A stretch of DNA of 64,000 bases from contig NW_027469116.1 in the NCBI RefSeq assembly GCF_051020765.1, positions 620,001 to 684,000 on the forward strand, written 5' to 3'. The number at the start of each line of letters is the position of its first letter. The first letter of the stretch is position 1. The position numbers and the translations under genes were made by a program. A model generated the notes under the pieces. It searched no databases, was not told the origin of the DNA, and was given only the letters and a program-made list of their open reading frames with translations. Below are positions 55,901 through 64,000 of this stretch, one piece after another. The DNA is from Lasioglossum baleicum (lineage: Eukaryota > Arthropoda > Insecta > Hymenoptera > Halictidae).

Positions 55901-58900
55901 GCTCGAGGTCGAGGTCGTCGGTAGCGACGATGGTGGAGGGGAGGTGCGCAATTGGTCTGTCATCGCCATCATCCTCCCAACCCCCCCCTCACCCTTTAAA
56001 ATTAATGGAAAATGTAAACCTAAACGTAGAGTCGGATTCGTAACCTCGAAGTTACAAGTCCATTCGCTCAACCATCAAGGGAGAGTAAACGCGGCGACTG
56101 TGGCGGCACTCGCCGCCGATGCGAAGTCAGCGTCGCGAAATTGGCGTTAAATTCGAACGTTTGGATCAGTTATTTTCTTTCGGGCCCTTTTCAGCCCTGA
56201 ACCGTGGAAGCGCCGAAATTCGGGTTTCATTTTTAACGCGGCAGCTTATACCCCCCGTGCCGTTACCGACCACTGCCGGTGGTGGTCGGTAAGTTATCCT
56301 CCGCCGAGGTCGACGCGCGTTACCGATGCACACGTAAAAAATTTTCCGCGAATTTTCGCGAATTTTTCGCGCGGTAAGCCTTCGTCTCCGCGTCCTCCGT
56401 CCGACAAGCCTACTCTCGCCCGCACCCGTCGACCCGTCCTCGAGCTATACGGCGACAAAGAAACTTTGATTTTTCACTAATTTGACGTCATCGAGAAAGT
56501 TACGGCCAACTGGGAATTAAAGGTATATCGCCTTTCCGAAATTTCCGGGAGCTCGTCGGGCCTTCGGCCCCGCTCGGCTCGAGGTCGAGGTCGTCGGTAG
56601 CGACGATGGTGGCGGGGAGGTGCGCAATTGGTCTGTCATCGCCATCCTCCCCCCCAACCCCCCCTCACCCTTTAAAATTAATAGAAAATGTAAACCTAAA
56701 CGTAGAGTCGGATTTGTAACCTCGAAGTTACAAGTCCATTCGCTCAACTATCAAGGGAGAGTAAACGCGGCGACTGTGGCGGCACTCGCCGCCGATGCGA
56801 TGTCAGCGTCGCGAAGTTGGCGTTAAATTCGAACGTTTGAATCAGTTATTTTCTTTCGGGCCCTTTTCAGACCTGAACCGTGGAAGCGCCGAAATTCGGG
56901 TTTCATTTTTAACGCGGCAGCTTATACCCCCCGAGCGTTAACGACCACTGCCGGTGGTGGTCGGTAAGTTATCCTCCGCCGAGGTCGACGCGCGTTACCG
57001 ATGCACACGTAAAAAATTTTCCGCGAATTTTCGCGAATTTTTCGCGCGGTAAGCCTTCGTCTCCGCGTCCTCCGTCCGACGAACCTACTCTCGCCCGCAC
57101 CCGTCGACCCGTTCTCGAGCTATACGGCGACAAAGAAACTATGATTTTTCACTAATTTGACGTCATCGAGAAAGTTACGGCCAACTGGGAATTAAAGGTA
57201 TATCGCCTTTCCGAAATTTCCGGGAGCCCGTCGGGCCTTCGGCCCCGCTCGGCTCGGCTCGGCTCGAGGTCGAGGTCGTCGGTAGCGACGATGGTGGCGG
57301 GGAGGTGCGCAATTGGGCTGCCATCGCCATCATCCTCCCAACCCCCCCTCACCCTTTAAAATTAATGGAAAATGTAAACCTAAACGTAGAGTCGGATTCG
57401 TAACCTCGAAGTTACAAGTCCATTCGCTCAACTATCAAGGGAGAGTAAACGCGGCGACTGTGGCGGCACTCGCCGCCGAAGCGATGTCAGCGTCGCGAAG
57501 TTGGCGTTAAATTCGAACGTTTGAATCAGTTATTTTCTTTCGGGCCCTTTTCAGCCCTGAACCGTGGAAGCGCCGAAATTCGGGTTTACTTTTTAACGCG
57601 GCAGCTTATACCCCTCGAGCCGTTACCGACCACTGCCGGTGGTGGTCGGTAAGTTATCCTCCGCCGAGGTCGACGCGCGTTACCGATGCACACGTAAAAA
57701 ATTTTCCGCGAATTTTCGCGAATTTTTCGCGCGGTAAGCCTTCGTCTCCGCGTCCTCCGTCCGACAAGCCTACTCTCGCCCGCACCCGTCGACCCGTTCT
57801 CGAGCTATACGGCGACAAAGAAACTTTGATTTTTCACTAATTTGACGTCATCGAGAAAGTTACGGCCAACTGGGAATTAAAGGTATATCGCCTTTCCGAA
57901 ATTTCCGGGAGCCCGTCGGGCCTTCGGCCCCGCTCGGCTCGGCTCGGCTCGAGGTCGAGGTCGTCGGTAGCGACGATGCTGGCGGGGAGGTGCGCAATTG
58001 GGCTGCCATCGCCATCATCCTCCCAACCCCCCCTCACCCTTTAAAATTAATGGAAAATGTAAACCTAAACGTAGAGTCGGATTTGTAACCTCGAAGTTAC
58101 AAGTCCATTCGCTCAACTATCAAGGGAGAGTAAACGCGGCGACTGTGGCGGCACTCGCCGCCGATGCGATGTCAGCGTCGCGAAGTTGGCGTTAAATTCG
58201 AACGTTTGAATCAGTTATTTTCTTTCGGGCCCTTTTCAGCCCTGAACCGTGGAAGCGCCGAAATTCGGGTTTCATTTTTAACGCGGCAGCTTATACCCCC
58301 CGAGCCATTACCGACCACTGCCGGTGGTGGTCGGTAAGTTATCCTCCGCCGAGGTCGACGCGCGTTACCGATGCACACGTAAAAAATTTTCCGCGAATTT
58401 TCGCGAATTTTTCGCGCGGTAAGCCTTCGTCTCCGCGTCCTCCGTCCGACAAGCCTACTCTCGCCCGCACCCGTCGACCCGTTCTCGAGCTATACGGCGA
58501 CAAAGAAACTTTGATTTTTCACTAATTTGACGTCATCGAGAAAGTTACGGCCAACTGGGAATTAAAGGTATATCGCCTTTCCGAAATTTCCGGGAGCTCG
58601 TCGGGCCTTTGGCCCCGCTCGGCTCGAGGTCGAGGTCGTCGGTAGCGACGATGGTGGAGGGGAGGTGCGCAATTGGTCTGTCATCGCCATCATCCTCCCA
58701 ACCCCCCCTCACCCTTTAAAATTAATGGAAAATGTAAACCTAAACGTAGAGTCGGATTCGTAACCTCGAAGTTACAAGTCCATTCGCTCAACCATCAAGG
58801 GAGAGTAAACGCGGCGACTGTGGCGGCACTCGCCGCCGATGCGAAGTCAGCGTCGCGAAATTGGCGTTAAATTCGAACGTTTGGATCAGTTATTTTCTTT

Positions 58901-61900
58901 CGGGCCCTTTTCAGCCCTGAACCGTGGAAGCGCCGAAATTCGGGTTTCATTTTTAACGCGGCAGCTTATACCCCCCGTGCCGTTACCGACCACTGCCGGT
59001 GGTGGTCGGTAAGTTATCCTCCGCCGAGGTCGACGCGCGTTACCGATGCACACGTAAAAAATTTTCCGCGAATTTTCGCGAATTTTTCGCGCGGTAAGCC
59101 TTCGTCTCCGCGTCCTCCGTCCGACAAGCCTACTCTCGCCCGCACCCGTCGACCCGTCCTCGAGCTATACGGCGACAAAGAAACTTTGATTTTTCACTAA
59201 TTTGACGTCATCGAGAAAGTTACGGCCAACTGGGAATTAAAGGTATATCGCCTTTCCGAAATTTCCGGGAGCTCGTCGGGCCTTCGGCCCCGCTCGGCTC
59301 GAGGTCGAGGTCGTCGGTAGCGACGATGGTGGCGGGGAGGTGCGCAATTGGTCTGTCATCGCCATCCTCCCCCCCAACCCCCCCTCACCCTTTAAAATTA
59401 ATAGAAAATGTAAAACTAAACGTAGAGTCGGATTTGTAACCTCGAAGTTACAAGTCCATTCGCTCAACTATCAAGGGAGAGTAAACGCGGCGACTGTGGC
59501 GGCACTCGCCGCCGATGCGATGTCAGCGTCGCGAAGTTGGCGTTAAATTCGAACGTTTGAATCAGTTATTTTCTTTCGGGCCCTTTTCAGACCTGAACCG
59601 TGGAAGCGCCGAAATTCGGGTTTCATTTTTAACGCGGCAGCTTATACCCCCCGAGCGTTAACGACCACTGCCGGTGGTGGTCGGTAAGTTATCCTCCGCC
59701 GAGGTCGACGCGCGTTACCGATGCACACGTAAAAAATTTTCCGCGAATTTTCGCGAATTTTTCGCGCGGTAAGCCTTCGTCTCCGCGTCCTCCGTCCGAC
59801 GAACCTACTCTCGCCCGCACCCGTCGACCCGTTCTCGAGCTATACGGCGACAAAGAAACTATGATTTTTCACTAATTTGACGTCATCGAGAAAGTTACGG
59901 CCAACTGGGAATTAAAGGTATATCGCCTTTCCGAAATTTCCGGGAGCCCGTCGGGCCTTCGGCCCCGCTCGGCTCGGCTCGGCTCGAGGTCGAGGTCGTC
60001 GGTAGCGACGATGGTGGCGGGGAGGTGCGCAATTGGGCTGCCATCGCCATCATCCTCCCAACCCCCCCTCACCCTTTAAAATTAATGGAAAATGTAAACC
60101 TAAACGTAGAGTCGGATTCGTAACCTCGAAGTTACAAGTCCATTCGCTCAACTATCAAGGGAGAGTAAACGCGGCGACTGTGGCGGCACTCGCCGCCGAA
60201 GCGATGTCAGCGTCGCGAAGTTGGCGTTAAATTCGAACGTTTGAATCAGTTATTTTCTTTCGGGCCCTTTTCAGCCCTGAACCGTGGAAGCGCCGAAATT
60301 CGGGTTTACTTTTTAACGCGGCAGCTTATACCCCCCGAGCCATTACCGACCACTGCCGGTGGTGGTCGGTAAGTTATCCTCCGCCGAGGTCGACGCGCGT
60401 TACCGATGCACACGTAAAAAATTTTCCGCGAATTTTCGCGAATTTTTCGCGCGGCAAGCCTTCGTCTCCGCGTCCTCCGTCCGACAAGCCTACTCTCGCC
60501 CGCACCCGTCGACCCGTTCTCGAGCTATACGGCGACAAAGAAACTTTGATTTTTCACTAATTTGACGTCATCGAGAAAGTTACGGCCAACTGGGAATTAA
60601 AGGTATATCGCCTTTCCGAAATTTCCGGGAGCTCGTCGGGCCTTTGGCCCCGCTCGGCTCGAGGTCGAGGTCGTCGGTAGCGACGATGGTGGAGGGGAGG
60701 TGCGCAATTGGTCTGTCATCGCCATCATCCTCCCAACCCCCCCTCACCCTTTAAAATTAATGGAAAATGTAAACCTAAACGTAGAGTCGGATTCGTAACC
60801 TCGAAGTTACAAGTCCATTCGCTCAACCATCAAGGGAGAGTAAACGCGGCGACTGTGGCGGCACTCGCCGCCGATGCGAAGTCAGCGTCGCGAAATTGGC
60901 GTTAAATTCGAACGTTTGGATCAGTTATTTTCTTTCGGGCCCTTTTCAGCCCTGAACCGTGGAAGCGCCGAAATTCGGGTTTCATTTTTAACGCGGCAGC
61001 TTATACCCCCCGTGCCGTTACCGACCACTGCCGGTGGTGGTCGGTAAGTTATCCTCCGCCGAGGTCGACGCGCGTTACCGATGCACACGTAAAAACTTTT
61101 CCGCGAATTTTCGCGAATTTTTCGCGCGGTAAGCCTTCGTCTCCGCGTCCTCCGTCCGACAAGCCTACTCTCGCCCGCACCCGTCGACCCGTCCTCGAGC
61201 TATACGGCGACAAAGAAACTTTGATTTTTCACTAATTTGACGTCATCGAGAAAGTTACGGCCAACTGGGAATTAAAGGTATATCGCCTTTCCGAAATTTC
61301 CGGGAGCTCGTCGGGCCTTCGGCCCCGCTCGGCTCGAGGTCGAGGTCGTCGGTAGCGACGATGGTGGCGGGGAGGTGCGCAATTGGTCTGTCATCGCCAT
61401 CCTCCCCCCCAACCCCCCCTCACCCTTTAAAATTAATAGAAAATGTAAACCTAAACGTAGAGTCGGATTTGTAACCTCGAAGTTACAAGTCCATTCGCTC
61501 AACTATCAAGGGAGAGTAAACGCGGCGACTGTGGCGGCACTCGCCGCCGATGCGATGTCAGCGTCGCGAAGTTGGCGTTAAATTCGAACGTTTGAATCAG
61601 TTATTTTCTTTCGGGCCCTTTTCAGACCTGAACCGTGGAAGCGCCGAAATTCGGGTTTCATTTTTAACGCGGCAGCTTACACCCCACGAGCGTTAACGAC
61701 CACTGCCGGTGGTGGTCGGTAAGTTATCCTCCGCCGAGGTCGACGCGCGTTACCGATGCACACGTAAAAAATTTTCCGCGAATTTTCGCGAATTTTTCGC
61801 GCGGTAAGCCTTCGTCTCCGCGTCCTCCGTCCGACAAGCCTACTCTCGCCCGCACCCGTCGACCCGTTCTCGAGCTATACGGCGACAGAGAAACTTTGAT

Positions 61901-63775
61901 TTTTCACTAATTTGACGTCATCGAGAAAGTTACGGCCAACTGGGAATTAAAGGTATATCGCCTTCCCGAAATTTCCGGGAGCCCGTCGGGCCTTCGGCCC
62001 CGCTCGGCTCGACGTCGAGGTCGTCGGTAGCGACGATGGTGGCGGGGAGGTGCGCAATTGGTCTGTCATCGCCATCCTCCCCCCCAACCCCCCCTCACCC
62101 TTTAAAATTAATGGAAAATGTAAACCTAAACGTAGAGTCGGATTCGTAACCTCGAAGTTACAAGTCCATTCGCTCAACTATCAAGGGAGAGTAAACGCGG
62201 CGACTGTGGCGGCACTCGCCGCCGAAGCGATGTCAGCGTCGCGAAGTTGGCGTTAAATTCGAACGTTTGAATCAGTTATTTTCTTTCGGGCCCTTTTCAG
62301 CCCTGAACCGTGGAAGCGCCGAAATTCGGGTTTCATTTTTAACGCGGCAGCTTATACCCCTCGAGCCGTTACCGACCACTGCCGGTGGTGGTCGGTAAGT
62401 TATCCTCCGCCGAGGTCGACGCGCGTTACCGATGCACACGTAAAAAATTTTCCGCGAATTTTCGCGAATTTTTCGCGCGGTAAGCCTTCGTCTCCGCGTC
62501 CTCCGTCCGACAAGCCTACTCTCGCCCGCACCCGTCGACCCGTTCTCGAGCTATACGGCGACAAAGAAACTTTGATTTTTCACTAATTTGACGTCATCGA
62601 GAAAGTTACGGCCAACTGGGAATTAAAGGTATATCGCCTTTCCGAAATTTCCGGGAGCTCGTCGGGCCTTTGGCCCCGCTCGGCTCGAGGTCGAGGTCGT
62701 CGGTAGCGACGATGGTGGCGGGGAGGTGCGCAATTGGTCTGTCATCGCCATCCTCCCCCCCAACCCCCCCTCACCCTTTAAAATTAATAGAAAATGTAAA
62801 CCTAAACGTAGAGTCGGATTTGTAACCTCGAAGTTACAAGTCCATTCGCTCAACTATCAAGGGAGAGTAAACGCGGCGACTGTGGCGGCACTCGCCGCCG
62901 ATGCGATGTCAGCGTCGCGAAGTTGGCGTTAAATTCGAACGTTTGAATCAGTTATTTTCTTTCGGGCCCTTTTCAGACCTGAACCGTGGAAGCGCCGAAA
63001 TTCGGGTTTCATTTTTAACGCGGCAGCTTATACCCCCCGAGCGTTAACGACCACTGCCGGTGGTGGTCGGTAAGTTATCCTCCGCCGAGGTCGACGCGCG
63101 TTACCGATGCACACGTAAAAAATTTTCCGCGAATTTTCGCGAATTTTTCGCGCGGTAAGCCTTCGTCTCCGCGTCCTCCGTCCGACGAACCTACTCTCGC
63201 CCGCACCCGTCGACCCGTTCTCGAGCTATACGGCGACAAAGAAACTATGATTTTTCACTAATTTGACGTCATCGAGAAAGTTACGGCCAACTGGGAATTA
63301 AAGGTATATCGCCTTTCCGAAATTTCCGGGAGCCCGTCGGGCCTTCGGCCCCGCTCGGCTCGGCTCGGCTCGAGGTCGAGGTCGTCGGTAGCGACGATGG
63401 TGGCGGGGAGGTGCGCAATTGGGCTGCCATCGCCATCATCCTCCCAACCCCCCCTCACCCTTTAAAATTAATGGAAAATGTAAACCTAAACGTAGAGTCG
63501 GATTCGTAACCTCGAAGTTACAAGTCCATTCGCTCAACTATCAAGGGAGAGTAAACGCGGCGACTGTGGCGGCACTCGCCGCCGAAGCGATGTCAGCGTC
63601 GCGAAGTTGGCGTTAAATTCGAACGTTTGAATCAGTTATTTTCTTTCGGGCCCTTTTCAGCCCTGAACCGTGGAAGCGCCGAAATTCGGGTTTACTTTTT
63701 AACGCGGCAGCTTATACCCCCCGAGCCATTACCGACCACTGCCGGTGGTGGTCGGTAAGTTATCCTCCGCCGAGG
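52913..63775 (+). repeat. 16-mer HOR unit E2 (monomers 79-94, 10863 bp)
   Basis: Monomers start at 52913, 53588, 54264, 54949, 55634, 56310, 56985, 57670, 58355, 59030, 59705, 60390, 61065, 61740, 62416 and 63091. The unit has the same total length and the same order of short and long monomers as E1. Monomers 79-83 match 63-67 closely, and 89-91 match 73-75, including the rare CTTACACCCCACGAGCG (50813, 61676). Monomers 84, the right half of 92 and the left half of 93 differ from their partners. One extra C near 55986 and a one-base-shorter monomer 84 cancel out in length. Confidence 0.9.
62416..63090 (+). repeat. Monomer 93, clear two-part mosaic
   Basis: The left part carries GGGCCTTTGGCCCC (T at 62671), the mark of the chimeric type at 60390. 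From GGTGGCGGGG (C at 62719) onward it follows the type at 61065 (CATCCTCCCCC, AATAGAAAATG, CAGACCTG, GAGCGTTAAC). The switch therefore lies within about 48 bp, across the GC hairpin and GGCTC tract. Confidence 0.8.
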
Positions 63776-64000
63776 TCGACGCGCGTTACCGATGCACACG
63801 TAAAAAATTTTCCGCGAATTTTCGCGAATTTTTCGCGCGGTAAGCCTTCGTCTCCGCGTCCTCCGTCCGACAAGCCTACTCTCGCCCGCACCCGTCGACC
63901 CGTTCTCGAGCTATACGGCGACAAAGAAACTTTGATTTTTCACTAATTTGACGTCATCGAGAAAGTTACGGCCAACTGGGAATTAAAGGTATATCGCCTT
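63776..64000 (+). repeat. Partial monomer 95, start of a third 16-mer unit
   Basis: It begins exactly 10863 bp after monomer 79 and 21726 bp after monomer 63, and carries the same visible markers (GACAAGCC, CGTTCTCGAGCTATA, CAAAGAAACTTTG). It ends before the diagnostic hairpin, so membership in the chimeric type is expected but not yet visible. Confidence 0.85.

Larger units (their letters stand above)
1..64000 (+). repeat. Satellite DNA array, ~675/685-bp monomer, 94 full copies plus one partial
   Basis: The same unit recurs from end to end in one orientation with no other sequence between copies. With the phase set at base 1, the junction signature is GAGG followed by TCGACGCGCG. Lengths cluster at 674-678 bp (63 copies) and 684-685 bp (31 copies). 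Copies differ by scattered single-base changes, small changes in a C-run, and the 10-bp GGCTC-type indel. Shared rare variants at fixed multi-monomer offsets show higher-order organisation. Such arrays are known in eukaryotic centromeric and pericentromeric heterochromatin; placement here is inferred, since no flank is visible. CpG is dense, suggesting a genome without strong CpG decay. An rDNA spacer array is an alternative, but no rRNA segment appears in 64 kb. Confidence 0.98.

Noticed and set aside
1..64000. CRISPR array
   Set aside because: Units of ~680 bp without unique spacers do not fit; this is contiguous satellite DNA.
1..64000. rDNA intergenic spacer repeats
   Set aside because: No 18S, 5.8S or 28S sequence is recognised in 64 kb, and the HOR organisation is typical of satellites.

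Overview
The whole 64 kb window is one uninterrupted, head-to-tail satellite DNA array. The repeat unit (monomer) is about 680 bp. With the phase set at the window's first base, I count 94 complete monomers plus a 225-bp partial one at the right edge (63776-64000). All lie in the same orientation. I found no unique sequence, transposon, rRNA, tRNA, CRISPR array or convincing protein-coding gene. Monomers fall into two length classes, about 675 bp (63 copies) and about 685 bp (31 copies). The difference is mainly a 10-bp gain in a GGCTC-type microsatellite.

Organism: a long tandem array with multi-monomer higher-order repeats (HORs) is typical of eukaryotic centromeric, pericentromeric or subtelomeric heterochromatin. 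CpG dinucleotides are very abundant, which argues against long-term germline CpG methylation. An arthropod, perhaps a hymenopteran, is my best guess, but this rests on base composition only and is low confidence.

Layout, left to right: (1) 1-10186, three 5-mer HOR units of about 3395 bp; (2) 8827-17645, an 8-mer offset (5423-5424 bp) joining two five-monomer blocks, with single-monomer duplications between them; (3) 18331-27786, two copies of a six-monomer block at an exact 5409-bp offset; (4) 27787-31869, a 3-mer offset of 2037 bp; (5) 29833-42049, two nearly identical 9-mer units of 6108 and 6109 bp; (6) 42050-63775, two 16-mer units of exactly 10863 bp each, the first containing 4-mer repeats of 2721 bp, with a third 16-mer starting at 63776. 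HOR length therefore changes across the window, as expected from repeated unequal exchange with shifting register.

Each monomer carries a recurring set of small sequence signals. In order these are: phased A/T tracts at its start, a perfect CRE-type palindrome, a GC hairpin beside the GGCTC tract, a C-rich run that can form a G-quadruplex on the minus strand, an 11-bp-arm hairpin, a pair of GC hairpins, a polypyrimidine/AG site, and an 11-bp-arm palindrome overlapping a GTAAGT site. The last two frame an exon-like cassette of 92-94 bp. The HOR structure is seen directly. Any function for the small signals is inference.
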